Source: Hymenobacter psychrophilus (GTDB lineage: Bacteria > Bacteroidota > Bacteroidia > Cytophagales > Hymenobacteraceae). Taken from it: a DNA stretch of 64,000 nucleotides. The stretch lies in NCBI RefSeq assembly GCF_900107135.1, contig NZ_FNOV01000002.1:496001-560000 (forward strand), in the 5' to 3' direction. Numbering within the stretch: position 1 is the first letter of the stretch; every line of letters begins with the position of its first letter. A program made the position numbers and the translations under genes. Below, piece after piece: positions 25,620-34,880 of the stretch. The notes under the pieces were generated by a model. That model did not search any database. It had not been told where the DNA came from and was given only the letters and a program-made list of their open reading frames with translations.

Positions 25620-28600
25620 CTACTTCTTCGTCAGCTCGTTCGCAATAAGCTCCGCTTGCTTCAACACCGTTTCGGTGGCCAGCAACTCCATATCGGGTGG
25701 GTAGCCGAACTGGCGTAGGGTACGCTTCACGATGACTTTGAGCTTGGCGCGCACGCTTTCCTTGATGGTCCAGTCGATGGAGGCGTTGGTGCGGACCCGT
25801 TCGGTGAGGACTACAGCCAGCTCGCGCAGCTTCTCTTTTTCCATCAGTTCCTGGGCGCTGTCGTTGTTGGCGACGGCCGTGTAGAAGGCGTATTCGAAGG
25901 TGGTCAGGCCGAGGGCTTTGGCCTCGCTGTCCATGTGCACGATGTCCTTGCTCAGCTTGATGAGCTCGTCCATCACTTCGGCGGCGGTGATGATTTTGGC
26001 GTGGTAGCGCTTGATAGCGCTTTCCAGCATTTCCATCAGGCTTTTGCTTTTCACCAGGTTCTGCTTGGCGCGGGCTTTCAGCTCGTCGTTCAGCAGCTTT
26101 TTGAGCACTTCCAGGGCCACGTTCTTGTGCTCCATGCCCTTCAATTCCAGCAGGAATTCTTCGGAAAGGATGGAGATGTCGGGCTTCTTGATGCCGGCCG
26201 CGTCGAACACGTCGATTACCTGCTCCGATACTAGGGCCTTGTCGATAACCTGCCGGATGGTGGTTTCGATTTCCTCGTCGGTGCGGCCCGAGCCGGTGTG
26301 GTCGAACTTGGCTAGGCGGGCCTTCACGGCCTGGAAGAAGCCGATTTCGTCCTTAACCGCCAGTGCCCGCTCGTGCGGAATGGCAATGGCAAAGGCCTGC
26401 GACAGGGCCATTACCTCGTTGAGGTAGCGCTTCTTGCCATCGGGCAGACCCAGGATGTGCTCCTCGGCGGCCAGGATGGTGGCCAGCTTCTGGCTGGTGC
26501 CGGCCTCGTGGTAGTGGTCGTAGGCGAAGCCGTGGTAAAGGGCCTGCACCACTTCCAGCTTTTCTTCCATCAGCACCACGGCCTGCTCCTGGGCAATGGC
26601 GGGGTCGCCCTTGCCGCCGGCGCTGGAGTAGAACGACAACGCCTTTTTCAGCTCCGAGGCAATGCCGAGGTAATCGACTATCAGGCCGCCGGGCTTGTCC
26701 TTGTACACGCGATTGACGCGGGCAATGGCCTGCATCAGGTTGTGGCCCTGCATGGGCTTGTCGAGGTAGAGCGTATGCAGGCTGGGGGCGTCGAAGCCGG
26801 TGAGCCACATGTCGCGCACTATCACGAGCTGCAGCGGGTCGGCGGGGTCTTTCATGCGCTCAGCCAGGGCGCGGCGCTGCTGCTTGGTGGTGTGGTGCTT
26901 GGCAATTATGGCCCCGTCGGTGGCGGCGGAGGTCATCACCACTTTCAGGCGGCCTTGGGTGAGGTCGTCGGAGTGCCAGGCGGGGCGCAGGGCCACGATG
27001 GCGGCGTAGAGGTCGGCGGCGATGCGGCGCGACATGGCCACTATCATGCCCTTGCCCTCGAACACCTCCTGACGCTGCTCGAAGTGCGTTACGATGTCCT
27101 GGGCGATGGTGGCGATGCGCCGCTCGCTGCCGATGAGGGCTTCGAGCTGGGTCCATTTGGCTTTGGCCTTCTGGGTGTTGGTCAGGTCTTCCTGGTCCAG
27201 GTCGTCGTCGAGGTCGGCTACCAGCTGCTTGCCTTCCTCGCTCAGGCTTACTTTGGCCAGGCGGCTTTCGTAGTAAATGCGCACCGTGGCCCCGTCTTCC
27301 ACGGCCTGGGCGATGTCGTAGATGTCGATGTAGTTGCCGAACACGGCGGGGGTGTTTACGTCGGTATGCTCGATGGGCGTGCCCGTGAAGCCGAGGTAGG
27401 TGGCGTGGGGTAGGGCATCGCGCAGGTACTTGGCGAAGCCGTACACCACTTTGGTGCCTACTACTTCCCCGGTTTCGTCCTTCACGTCCACGTTTTTGGC
27501 CTTGAAGCCGTACTGCGTGCGGTGGGCTTCGTCGGCGATGACGATGATGTTGCGGCGGGCCGACAGCTCTTCGTACACGTTGCCCTCCTGGGGCTGAAAC
27601 TTCTGGATGGTGGTGAACACCACCCCGCCCGAGCCCACGCGCAGCAGCTCTTTCAGCTGCTCGCGGCTTTCTACCTGCCGGGGCTCCTGGCGCAGCAGCT
27701 GGGTGGAGGCGGCGAAGGTGTCGAAGAGCTGGTCGTCGAGGTCGTTGCGGTCGGTTATCATCACCACCGTGGGGTTGGCCATGGCCTGCACGATTTTGCC
27801 GGTGTAGAACACCATGCTCAGGCTCTTGCCGCTGCCCTGGGTGTGCCACACCACGCCGCCTTTCTGGTCGCCGAAGGGTTGGGACTGCACGTCGGGCAGG
27901 CCGTAGCGCACGGGGGCTTCCTGCACCAGCGTGGGTGCCTCAGGCGCGTAGCCAGCCGCCCGCAGCGTCGATTGCACGGCGGCGTTTACGGCGTAGTACT
28001 GGTGGTAGGCGGCTATCTTCTTGACCGTGGTAATGGCAATGACGCCCGTTTTGGGGTCCTCCTTCTTCGACTTCTCGAACACCACGAAATGGCGCAGCAG
28101 GTCGAGCAGGGTGGCGGGGGCCAGCATGCCGGTTAGCAGGGTTTCGAGCTGGCTTACCAGGGGCGAAGCTTCGGCCAGGCCGTCGGCCGATTTCCAGGCC
28201 ATGAAGCGGCTGAAGCCTGCCGACAGCGACCCGGCCCGCGCCTCCAGCCCATCGGACACCACCAGCAGGCCGTTGTAGGTGAACAGGCCCGGAATCAGGG
28301 CCTTGTAGGTGTCGAGCTGCTGGTAGGCCGACTTGAGGGTGGCGGCATCGGCGGCGGCGTTTTTCAGCTCCAGCACCACCAGCGGCAGGCCGTTGACGAA
28401 CAGCACCACGTCGGGGCGCTTGTGGTGGCCGTTTTCGATGATGGTGAGCTGGTTCACGGCCAGAAACTCGTTGCGGGCGGGGTGCTGGAAATCGACCAGC
28501 CACACCACCTCGCCCCGCTCCTGCCCGTCTTGCTGCTTGCCCACCGTTACGCCCTCGGTGAGCAGGCGGTGAAACGCCTCGTTGTTGGCCAGCAGCTCGG

Positions 28601-28838
28601 GCGAAGCAATGTCGCGCACCTGCCGCAGGGCGTCTTCGCGGGCCTCAGGCGGCACGGTGGGGTTGAGGCGCGCAATGGCAGCGCGCAGCCGCTCCAGCAG
28701 CAGCACGTCGGCGAAGGAGGCCCGCTCGGCGGCGGGCTCGCCGGGGGCCAGCGCCGGCCCGTAGCAGTACTGATACCCCAGCTGCTCCAGCAGCTCGATG
28801 GCGAGTTCTTCGATTGCGTTTTCGGTGAGTTTCGCCAT
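25620..28838 (-). CDS. hsdR: Type I restriction enzyme R subunit HsdR
   Basis: A 1072-residue motor and nuclease subunit. The PD-(D/E)xK nuclease is in the N-terminal part (RPDVVLFVNGLPLVVLELKN). The superfamily 2 helicase follows: motif I WHTQGSGKSLSMVFY, motif II DEAHRTQYG, motif III LGFTGTPIE, and a late motif near QAIARVNRVYKDKPGG. The C-terminal part is helical, for binding the methylase core. It translocates DNA and cuts unmodified sites together with HsdM and HsdS. All motifs are present and no frameshift was seen. It is the last gene of the M-S-R operon, 22 bases after hsdS. Confidence 0.96.
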   Translation of the reverse strand: MAKLTENAIEELAIELLEQLGYQYCYGPALAPGEPAAERASFADVLLLERLRAAIARLNPTVPPEAREDALRQVRDIASPELLANNEAFHRLLTEGVTVGKQQDGQERGEVVWLVDFQHPARNEFLAVNQLTIIENGHHKRPDVVLFVNGLPLVVLELKNAAADAATLKSAYQQLDTYKALIPGLFTYNGLLVVSDGLEARAGSLSAGFSRFMAWKSADGLAEASPLVSQLETLLTGMLAPATLLDLLRHFVVFEKSKKEDPKTGVIAITTVKKIAAYHQYYAVNAAVQSTLRAAGYAPEAPTLVQEAPVRYGLPDVQSQPFGDQKGGVVWHTQGSGKSLSMVFYTGKIVQAMANPTVVMITDRNDLDDQLFDTFAASTQLLRQEPRQVESREQLKELLRVGSGGVVFTTIQKFQPQEGNVYEELSARRNIIVIADEAHRTQYGFKAKNVDVKDETGEVVGTKVVYGFAKYLRDALPHATYLGFTGTPIEHTDVNTPAVFGNYIDIYDIAQAVEDGATVRIYYESRLAKVSLSEEGKQLVADLDDDLDQEDLTNTQKAKAKWTQLEALIGSERRIATIAQDIVTHFEQRQEVFEGKGMIVAMSRRIAADLYAAIVALRPAWHSDDLTQGRLKVVMTSAATDGAIIAKHHTTKQQRRALAERMKDPADPLQLVIVRDMWLTGFDAPSLHTLYLDKPMQGHNLMQAIARVNRVYKDKPGGLIVDYLGIASELKKALSFYSSAGGKGDPAIAQEQAVVLMEEKLEVVQALYHGFAYDHYHEAGTSQKLATILAAEEHILGLPDGKKRYLNEVMALSQAFAIAIPHERALAVKDEIGFFQAVKARLAKFDHTGSGRTDEEIETTIRQVIDKALVSEQVIDVFDAAGIKKPDISILSEEFLLELKGMEHKNVALEVLKKLLNDELKARAKQNLVKSKSLMEMLESAIKRYHAKIITAAEVMDELIKLSKDIVHMDSEAKALGLTTFEYAFYTAVANNDSAQELMEKEKLRELAVVLTERVRTNASIDWTIKESVRAKLKVIVKRTLRQFGYPPDMELLATETVLKQAELIANELTKK

Positions 28839-28860
28839 GGGTAGCAGGATAGAAATAGAA

Positions 28861-30114
28861 TTAGTAGGCCACGCGCACTTCGCCGCTCATCAGTTTCGGT
28901 AGCAGCGTGTCGCGGAGGGTGGAAAGGGTGCGAATTTGGGTTTGATTGATTCTTATCTTCTCAAAATATGGCTCAACTAAGACATCAAAATCCTCTATAA
29001 GTAGCTTAGGGGGAATAGTAAACTTCATCTCCTTAAAAGTAGATTTTGAGATTTCCTGAAATACTGAGCCGTTACCTTGACTTTTGATTTCTTCCAAATT
29101 CACCTTGCACCATAAGAACATGAAATAATTAGAAACCAGCTTATCGCATATAATGGCAATGTATCCTTGATTAATAGCCAGTGGAATATTTGTTATCGCC
29201 AGATATCCAATTGGTGCGCGGGACGACAATAAGACTGTACCGATTGGCAATAGACCAGAGCCGATTTTCGCTAGACCTTTTTCCGTAATTTTTCTTTCAG
29301 TATCAAACATGAATACTGAGGTATGATTTGACAAATCCCTTGGTGTTGTCCAGTGGACGTTGCCCTCCCAAAATTCCGATTCTTTAGTGCTTGGCGTTGT
29401 ACCACCTTTCACGTTTATAACGTCGCCCAATTTTCCTTCCTCCCACTCCTCCTTCGCCTGCTCCACAAACCACTGCCGAAACAGCGTTTCCGCCAAGGCT
29501 TCTAGGGTGGCATTTTGCCGGTGCAGCAGGTCTATTTTGTCATTAAGACAACTCAGCACATTGGCAATTGCACGTTGTTCGGGTAAAGAAGGAACTGTGA
29601 TTTTCAGCGCTGACATCATCTCATTGTTGAGACTGGCCCGCGTTGTCACAGATGACATACTTGTTACCTCCGCACGGAATTTGGGCGAACGGAAAAAGAA
29701 GCCTGCAAATTCTGGCAGAACTTCAATTGTACCTTTTGGGCGTAATCTTTTCGTAAATCCATTAAATGTCGCGTCCGGATAATCTTTCAGTGCCACCGAA
29801 CTCATTCCTAGTTCCTCTTGGGTTTCACTTGTTCGAGTAAGAAATAGGTCCCCACGCTTTATAGAACCGCTTTTACGTTCCTTCTCGGTTGAATTTACAA
29901 GGTTCGACAAAGTCTCCGGCAGGAAGTAGTTATGGAACACATCCTTAAAGGCTAGAAAGCCGAAGCCGAAACCAAATTCTTCTCGTGGTTTTGAAAGCCC
30001 AGAAGCAAAATCATACACAAGGTTCAGGTTATACTCCGGCCACTCAGTTGCTTGAGCAGCTACTACTTTCTCTTTGGCTTCTTCCCCCCACATTATTTCT
30101 GTCTGCCCGCTCAT
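28861..30114 (-). CDS. hsdS: Type I restriction specificity subunit HsdS
   Basis: A 417-residue protein with the two-fold layout of HsdS: TRD1, a central conserved helix (LPEQRAIANVLSCLNDKIDLL), TRD2, and a C-terminal conserved helix (QTQIRTLSTLRDTLLPKLMS). It determines the bipartite DNA target for methylation and cleavage. The two target-recognition parts are clearly AT-richer than the central helix and than hsdM/hsdR, the usual sign of exchange of recognition domains. The target cannot be predicted from sequence alone. It starts 5 bases after hsdM. Confidence 0.95.
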   Translation of the reverse strand: MSGQTEIMWGEEAKEKVVAAQATEWPEYNLNLVYDFASGLSKPREEFGFGFGFLAFKDVFHNYFLPETLSNLVNSTEKERKSGSIKRGDLFLTRTSETQEELGMSSVALKDYPDATFNGFTKRLRPKGTIEVLPEFAGFFFRSPKFRAEVTSMSSVTTRASLNNEMMSALKITVPSLPEQRAIANVLSCLNDKIDLLHRQNATLEALAETLFRQWFVEQAKEEWEEGKLGDVINVKGGTTPSTKESEFWEGNVHWTTPRDLSNHTSVFMFDTERKITEKGLAKIGSGLLPIGTVLLSSRAPIGYLAITNIPLAINQGYIAIICDKLVSNYFMFLWCKVNLEEIKSQGNGSVFQEISKSTFKEMKFTIPPKLLIEDFDVLVEPYFEKIRINQTQIRTLSTLRDTLLPKLMSGEVRVAY

Positions 30115-30119
30115 ACTTC

Positions 30120-31709
30120 CTACGCCGTTAAAATCTTCGCCAGGTTATCCGCAATCAGCTTGTTCAGGGCGCTTTCCTCGCTCAGCTGCGCCTCCAGCTC
30201 CGCCCGAAGCGTGGTAAAGCGCTCGGTGAAGTTGAACTCGTCCTCGTCGTCGGGCAGGCCCACGTAGCGGCCGGGGGTCAGCACGTAGTCCAGCTCCTGC
30301 ACCCGCGCCAGGGGGGCGGCCATGCAGAAGCCGGACACGTCCTCGTAGCTGCCGCCAATGGTGCGCCACTGGTGGTAGGTGTCGGCAATGCGCCGGATGT
30401 CGTCGTCGCTCAGCTCGCGGGTGCGGCGGTTCACCAGGAAGCCCAGGTTGCGGGCGTCGATGAAGAGAATCTCGCCGCTACGGTCGCGGAAGCGGGCATC
30501 GCCCTGGCGGTTGCGGTTCATAAACCACAGGCCGGCCGGAATCTGGGTGTTCAGAAACAGCTTGGCCGGCAGGTTCACGATGCAGTCGATGACACCGCCC
30601 TCCACCAGCGCCCGGCGAATGTCGCCCTCGCCCGAGCTTTTGGAGGTGAGCGCGCCCTTGGCCAGCACCACGGCCGCCTGTCCCGTGGGAGCCAGGTGGT
30701 GCAGGAAGTGCTGCATCCAGCCGAAGTTAGCGTTGCCGGCGGGGGGCACGCCATATTTCCAGCGGCCATCGGTGCGCAGCAGCTCGCCGCCCCAGTCGCT
30801 CACGTTAAAGGGCGGGTTGGCAATGATGTAGTCGGCCTTTAGGTCGCGGTGGGCGTCGTTGAGGAAGGAGCCCTCGGTGTTCCACTTCACCTGCGAGCTG
30901 TCGATGCCCCGGATGGCCAGGTTCATCTTGGCCAGCCGCCAAGTGGTCTGGTTGCTTTCCTGCCCGTAGATGGAAATGTCGTTGACGCGCCCCTGGTGCT
31001 CAGTCACGAATTTCTCGGAGTGCACAAACATGCCGCCCGAGCCGCAGCAGGGGTCGTACACGCGGCCCTGGTAGGGCTCCAGCATTTCTACCAGCAGCTC
31101 TACTACGCTGCGCGGGGTGTAGAACTGGCCACCCTGCTTGCCCTCGGCCAGCGCGAACTCGCCCAGGAAGTACTCGAACACGGTGCCCAGCACGTCGGCG
31201 CTACGGGCCTTGGCGTCGCCCAGGGCGATGTTGCCTACCAGGTCAATCAGCTCGCCCAGGCTGGTGGGGTCCAGGTTCTGGCGGGCAAATACTTTGGGCA
31301 GCACGCCTTTCAGCGGGGCGTTGTCCTTTTCAATCCAGTCCATGGCATTGTCCACGGCCCCGCCGATGCCCACGGTGATGTCCTTACCCTCGGGGTCGCG
31401 CACCACTATCTGGCTGGCTTTGGCGTTGTTTTGCAGGAACTGCCAGCGGGCGTACTCCGGCACGAAGAAGACGTTTTCGGCTCTGTATTCGTCCTGGTCT
31501 TCGGGGTCAGCCCCGGCGTACTCGCCCTCGCCGGCCAGCAGCTTGGCGTAGTGCTCCTCGAAGGAGTCGGAAATGTATTTGAGGAAGATGAGGCCCAGCA
31601 CCACGTGCTTGTACTCGGCGGCATCAATGTTTTTGCGGAGCTTGTCGGCGGTTTTCCAGAGCTGCTTTTCGAGCGGCTCTTCGGCAACTACTTTCTTCTG
31701 TTTGGCCAC
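30120..31709 (-). CDS. hsdM: Type I restriction methyltransferase HsdM
   Basis: A 529-residue N6-adenine methylase. It starts [20 protein letters not shown]. An N-terminal helical domain ([20 protein letters not shown]) is followed by the catalytic domain with [20 protein letters not shown] motif [12 protein letters not shown] and the adenine motif [12 protein letters not shown]. The subunit protects host DNA and, with HsdS, forms the core that recruits HsdR. It is the first gene of the operon; a hairpin terminator upstream separates it from the small gene pair, so it has its own promoter. Confidence 0.96.
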   Translation of the reverse strand: MAKQKKVVAEEPLEKQLWKTADKLRKNIDAAEYKHVVLGLIFLKYISDSFEEHYAKLLAGEGEYAGADPEDQDEYRAENVFFVPEYARWQFLQNNAKASQIVVRDPEGKDITVGIGGAVDNAMDWIEKDNAPLKGVLPKVFARQNLDPTSLGELIDLVGNIALGDAKARSADVLGTVFEYFLGEFALAEGKQGGQFYTPRSVVELLVEMLEPYQGRVYDPCCGSGGMFVHSEKFVTEHQGRVNDISIYGQESNQTTWRLAKMNLAIRGIDSSQVKWNTEGSFLNDAHRDLKADYIIANPPFNVSDWGGELLRTDGRWKYGVPPAGNANFGWMQHFLHHLAPTGQAAVVLAKGALTSKSSGEGDIRRALVEGGVIDCIVNLPAKLFLNTQIPAGLWFMNRNRQGDARFRDRSGEILFIDARNLGFLVNRRTRELSDDDIRRIADTYHQWRTIGGSYEDVSGFCMAAPLARVQELDYVLTPGRYVGLPDDEDEFNFTERFTTLRAELEAQLSEESALNKLIADNLAKILTA

Positions 31710-31735
31710 GGGGCGAAATGACTAAGGGGTAATGC

Positions 31736-31765
31736 AAAACTGCCCCGCACGGCTGTGAGGGGCAG
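31736..31765 (-). terminator. Terminator between the small gene pair and hsdM
   Basis: On the minus strand CTGCCCC (31759-31765 side) pairs with 31740-31746 and is followed by TTTTGC. The 7-bp GC stem ends transcription from the two small genes before hsdM. Confidence 0.6.
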
Positions 31766-31783
31766 CTTATTAAAACTACGGTG

Positions 31784-32134
31784 TCAGACTTTGAATTTCA
31801 TCAGGAAGCCTTCCTGTACTTCAACGAAACCAAAGTTCTTCAGAGGGTGGTATTCGAAGCGGCGTGACTGGCCCATCCCATTCCAGACCTTATCGAGCAG
31901 GAAGGAGTTACCCAGCTTAAGCACGGTACTCTGGCCGTCGTTGCTGACGTCGAGGATATGATAGATTCGACGGATGCCGGGTTCACTGCCATATATCCAG
32001 CAGGGAGCCACGTACCGGGCATTCCAGTGCTTGAGCTTTGGGTTGCCCAGACTTAGGTTAATCAGAATCGTGTCTTCGTGCGAAACGGACTCCTTGAATT
32101 CGTCTATTTCGGGTACTACAAGTACATGAATCAT
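31784..32134 (-). CDS. Hypothetical protein, possibly PUA/EVE-like
   Basis: A 116-residue soluble protein starting MIHVLVVPEIDEFKESVSHE. The pattern of strands and the segment APCWIYGSEPGIRRIYHILD followed by LKLGNSFLLDKVW recalls PUA/ASCH/EVE folds, in which an aromatic cage reads a modified base. That resemblance is by eye and weak. It follows the 92-aa gene by 9 bases. Position beside a restriction system would fit a modified-DNA or RNA sensor, but a resident accessory role is equally possible. Confidence 0.6.
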   Translation of the reverse strand: MIHVLVVPEIDEFKESVSHEDTILINLSLGNPKLKHWNARYVAPCWIYGSEPGIRRIYHILDVSNDGQSTVLKLGNSFLLDKVWNGMGQSRRFEYHPLKNFGFVEVQEGFLMKFKV

Positions 32135-32143
32135 GGCAGCTAA

Positions 32144-32422
32144 TTATTTCAGCTTTTCAATAGTGATACCATCATCATGGAACAGATAGCTGCCGGGACG
32201 AAGGAAGTAGGCGTCGTCGGGTTCGGCTTGCTCTTTCTGGTTGGTGAATTGGTCTCTATCCCAGAAGATGTAGTTCTCTTCCTCGCAGCTGATGCTCCCC
32301 TCGAATTTCTTATCGATTACAAACGTCTCGCCTGGCTCCACTTCCATGGTGTCGATGTCGAACCCTCGCTGGTACAACGAGCCGGTAGTGGGCATGATTT
32401 GGACTTCTAAAACGTCACTCAT
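32144..32422 (-). CDS. Small acidic hypothetical protein
   Basis: A 92-residue, strongly acidic protein. The ATG at 32422 (MSDVLEVQIMPTTGSLYQRG) is preferred to a GTG ten codons earlier. It has many aromatic and charged residues (EENYIFWDRDQF) and no signal or membrane segment. With the next gene it forms a two-gene unit at the right end of the island, beside the arm-type repeat. No family recognised; an anti-restriction or partner protein of its neighbour are options that the sequence does not decide. Confidence 0.6.
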   Translation of the reverse strand: MSDVLEVQIMPTTGSLYQRGFDIDTMEVEPGETFVIDKKFEGSISCEEENYIFWDRDQFTNQKEQAEPDDAYFLRPGSYLFHDDGITIEKLK

Positions 32423-32560
32423 AGGTTTTTCTATTAATTGGGGGATAAGCACTAGCTAAATCAGTGATAATAGTTAGCACCGTTAATGTTGAGGTCTGAA
32501 AGTAAGTTAAACCCAGCTTTTGGCAAGCAGGACACCCTAGAAAGTTGAGCAAAAGGATTT

Positions 32561-32583
32561 TTTTGTCCCGCCACCTGTCCCAG
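32561..32583 (+). promoter_or_regulatory. Putative recombinase arm-type site, right
   Basis: TTTTGTCCCGCCACCTGTCC (+CAG) matches the left-end copy at 21012-21034 in 20 of 23 positions and in orientation. Both hold two TGTCCC boxes 12 bases apart. It lies 56 bases inside the attR repeat. Confidence 0.55.
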
Positions 32584-32589
32584 GAATAA

Positions 32590-32638
32590 AAAATGCCGTT
32601 GTAAACAACTGATAAACAGCTATTTACAACGGCATTTT
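32590..32638 (-). terminator. Terminator downstream of the tRNA
   Basis: A perfect 16-bp stem, AAAATGCCGTTGTAAA (32590-32605) with 32623-32638, a 17-base loop and, on the minus strand, a T-run. It begins one base from the att core, so the island brought in this terminator for the tRNA gene. Confidence 0.85.
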
Positions 32639-32653
32639 GTGGGCCCAACTGGA
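32639..32653 (-). repeat. attR core direct repeat
   Basis: GTGGGCCCAACTGGA equals 20884-20898. It covers the 3' acceptor and T-stem strand of the tRNA gene, the usual target of tyrosine recombinases. Confidence 0.8.
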
Positions 32654-32713
32654 ATCGAACCAGTGACCTGCTGATTATGAGTCAGCTGCTCTAACCAATT
32701 GAGCTATAGGCCC
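32640..32713 (-). tRNA. tRNA with CAT anticodon (Met or lysidine-modified Ile2)
   Basis: A 74-base cloverleaf on the minus strand. Acceptor GGGCCTA pairs with TGGGCCC, the D-arm is GCTCAATTGGTTAGAGC, the anticodon loop ACTCATAAT lies in a 5-bp stem, and the T-arm is CTGGTTCGATTCCAG. No CCA is encoded. The CTCATAATC loop context is more like tRNA-Ile2 (where C34 becomes lysidine) than elongator Met, but the two cannot be separated with confidence here. Its 3' end is the island integration site. Confidence 0.92.
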
Positions 32714-32881
32714 GTTGCTTATTCAACTGCCAGGGCGGTTGGTTTCAGCCCTGCAAACTTCGACTTTTGCGGTTGCATTTGCAATTTTTTATCCGGCAAA
32801 GCTGGCGGCTACCTGCGTTATGCAGTGGGGCGCCAGCCCGGTCGCCTGCTTCTACGCATACCTTTGCTTCGCTCCAACCCT

Positions 32882-33520
32882 ATGGCTGAAAAACTTCCGC
32901 ACCTGCTGTTCGATTTCGGCGGCGTCATCATCAATATCGACTACAACCGTACGCTGGAGGCTATGCGGGCCCTGGGCAGCGGCATTGAATTCACGCAGGC
33001 CGCCCAAGCCGAGATGTTCGACCAACTGGAAACCGGCCACATTTCGGCGGCCGAGTTCCGGGACGGGCTGCGCGAGCATTACGGCCTGCAGGCCACCGAT
33101 GCGCAGCTCGACGCCGCCTGGCACGCCATGCTACTCGACGTGCCGGCCGAACGGCTGGCGTTGATAGCCGATTTGCGCCGCCAGGGCTACCAAACGGCCT
33201 TGCTTTCCAATACCAACCACCTGCACATCACCGAAATCAACCGGCGGCTACGGGCGCAGTACGGCCTGCAGAACGGTATTGCCGACTGCCTCGACCGGGT
33301 ATTTTACTCGCAGGAAGTGGGTTTGCGCAAGCCGGGCGAGGAAATATTCCGGCACGCGCTACGCGAAATGAACTGGCAGGCCGCCGATACGTTGTTTATC
33401 GAAGACAGCCCCCAGCATATTGCCACGGCCCGCCGGCTGGGGCTGCACACGCTTTTCCTGACTCCGCCCCTTACTTTGCAGGACGCCCTGCCCGCCGCTA
33501 TCCGTGCCTTTTCCGCCTGA
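32882..33520 (+). CDS. HAD-superfamily hydrolase
   Basis: A 212-residue haloacid-dehalogenase-like phosphatase (subfamily IA, YihX-like). The nucleophile motif is LLFDFGGVIINID at the N-terminus, motif II TALLSNTN, motif III lysine in VGLRKPGEEIF, and the metal motif TLFIEDSPQH. The ATG at 32882 starts the domain; the longer frame upstream enters the tRNA region. Substrate unknown, probably a small sugar or nucleotide phosphate. Its 3' end overlaps the M50 gene by 17 bases. Confidence 0.88.
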   Translation: MAEKLPHLLFDFGGVIINIDYNRTLEAMRALGSGIEFTQAAQAEMFDQLETGHISAAEFRDGLREHYGLQATDAQLDAAWHAMLLDVPAERLALIADLRRQGYQTALLSNTNHLHITEINRRLRAQYGLQNGIADCLDRVFYSQEVGLRKPGEEIFRHALREMNWQAADTLFIEDSPQHIATARRLGLHTLFLTPPLTLQDALPAAIRAFSA

Positions 33521-34793
33521 CCCCACCCGGCCCGAACCTACCCCGCCGCCGGAACCACTGCTGCCCCTGCCGTTTCCCGACGCGGCCGGAACGCCCACCT
33601 TCACGGCGGCGGAGGCAGCGGCTGATGCGCAAGTAGCGTTCCGGCGCTATGAGCGGCCGTGGCCCCGGCCGGCCCGCTACGGGTTGCACCTGCTGCTGTT
33701 TCTGGTTACCCTGCTCACCACCACGCTGGCCGGCGTAACGCTCACCGACAACACCTTTCTGCAAACGATGCTGCCCTTCGAGCTGCTGGCGCAGCCGTTG
33801 GTGCAAGTGTGGGCAGCGCTGAAGCCGGGCCTGTGGTACGCGGGGCCGTTTCTGGCGGTGCTTACGGTGCACGAGTTCGGGCACTACTTCACGGCCCGCT
33901 ACAACCGCATCAGCAGTTCGCTGCCCTACTTTATTCCGCTGCCGCTGGGCTTTGGCACGTTTGGCGCAGTTATCCGCATCAAGGAGCAGATTCATTCGCG
34001 GCGCGAGTTTTTTGATGTGGGGCTGGCCGGGCCGCTGGCGGGCTTTGTGGTGGCCGTAGGCGTGCTCTGGTACGGCCTCACGCACCTGCCACCACTGGAA
34101 TACCTGTTTCAGATTCATCCCGAATTACGGCAGTACGGGGCCGAGTACGGCCGCTACGCCTACCAGAATATGCCGGCTGGCAGCGTGGTCACGTTGGGGC
34201 AGCCGCTGCTGTTTCAGGCTATGGCCGCGCTGCTGGCCGATCCGGCGCTGCTGCCCCACCCCTACGAACTGCTGCACTACCCAGTGCTGGTGGCGGGCGT
34301 GTTTTCGCTGTTTTTCACGGCCCTCAACCTACTGCCCATCGGCCAGCTCGATGGCGGCCATATTGTGTACGGGTTGCTGGGGCCGCGCCGGGCGGCGCGG
34401 GTATCCATCCTGCTATTTGTAGCCTTCATTTTCTACGCCGGACTCGGCCTGTTCATCCTGAATACCAGCACCGACGACTGGCTGACCTGGAGCCTGCCCT
34501 ATGCGCTGTACTTATGGCTGGTGCTGCGCCGGGCAGTGCCCACGGCCCGGCGGGCGCTGCTGCTGGGAGCTTCCGTGTGGCTGGGGCAAATAGCGCTGGC
34601 CTCCGGATTTCCGGGTATACAAGGCAACCCCGGCTGGCTGCTGTTCGGGTTGCTGCTGGCCCGTGCCACCGGCATCTTCCACCCGCCTGCGCCCGACGAA
34701 CGGCCACTCTCGCCGGGCCGTAAGGTACTGGGCTGGCTGATGCTGCTTATTTTTGTCCTCTGCTTTGCGCCTTCCCCTATCATTATCCAGTAA
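33504..34793 (+). CDS. Site-2 protease family (M50) membrane metalloprotease
   Basis: A 429-residue polytopic membrane protein. The zinc site is TVHEFGHYFTARY (HExxH) near residue 130, and the second motif is LLPIGQLDGGHIVYG (LDGGH). About seven or more hydrophobic segments are present, plus a proline-rich cytosolic N-terminus. Such proteases release regulators or process membrane proteins; no anti-sigma gene lies nearby, so the substrate is unknown. The start is a GTG at 33504 overlapping the HAD gene; a later start would still contain the active site. Confidence 0.88.
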   Translation: MPFPPDPTRPEPTPPPEPLLPLPFPDAAGTPTFTAAEAAADAQVAFRRYERPWPRPARYGLHLLLFLVTLLTTTLAGVTLTDNTFLQTMLPFELLAQPLVQVWAALKPGLWYAGPFLAVLTVHEFGHYFTARYNRISSSLPYFIPLPLGFGTFGAVIRIKEQIHSRREFFDVGLAGPLAGFVVAVGVLWYGLTHLPPLEYLFQIHPELRQYGAEYGRYAYQNMPAGSVVTLGQPLLFQAMAALLADPALLPHPYELLHYPVLVAGVFSLFFTALNLLPIGQLDGGHIVYGLLGPRRAARVSILLFVAFIFYAGLGLFILNTSTDDWLTWSLPYALYLWLVLRRAVPTARRALLLGASVWLGQIALASGFPGIQGNPGWLLFGLLLARATGIFHPPAPDERPLSPGRKVLGWLMLLIFVLCFAPSPIIIQ

Positions 34794-34880
34794 TCGGCCT
34801 TCGCCCGCTTCATTCAGAAGGCTCCACTCCCATTCTGGGTGCTGCCCGGAACAACAGGTTTTATCGTTTTCTTTCTATAG

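Larger units (their letters stand above)
20884..32653. mobile_element. Integrative genomic island in a CAT tRNA gene, carrying type I R-M
   Basis: About 11.8 kb bounded by a 15-bp direct repeat GTGGGCCCAACTGGA (20884-20898 and 32639-32653), which is the tRNA 3' end. Contents in order: tyrosine recombinase next to the left end, an HTH/excisionase-like gene, a helical unknown, two P-loop ATPases, then hsdR, hsdS and hsdM plus two small genes on the minus strand. No relaxase, conjugation or phage structural genes were seen, so it is probably mobilised or satellite-like. Composition is mixed: recombination genes are AT-richer, while hsdR and hsdM are host-like. Confidence 0.85.

Noticed and set aside
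26373..27413. A 346-codon open frame on the plus strand
   Set aside because: Antisense to hsdR, whose motifs are all intact.
20884..32653. A prophage
   Set aside because: No capsid, tail, terminase or lysis genes are present; integrase, ATPases and R-M fit an integrative island instead.
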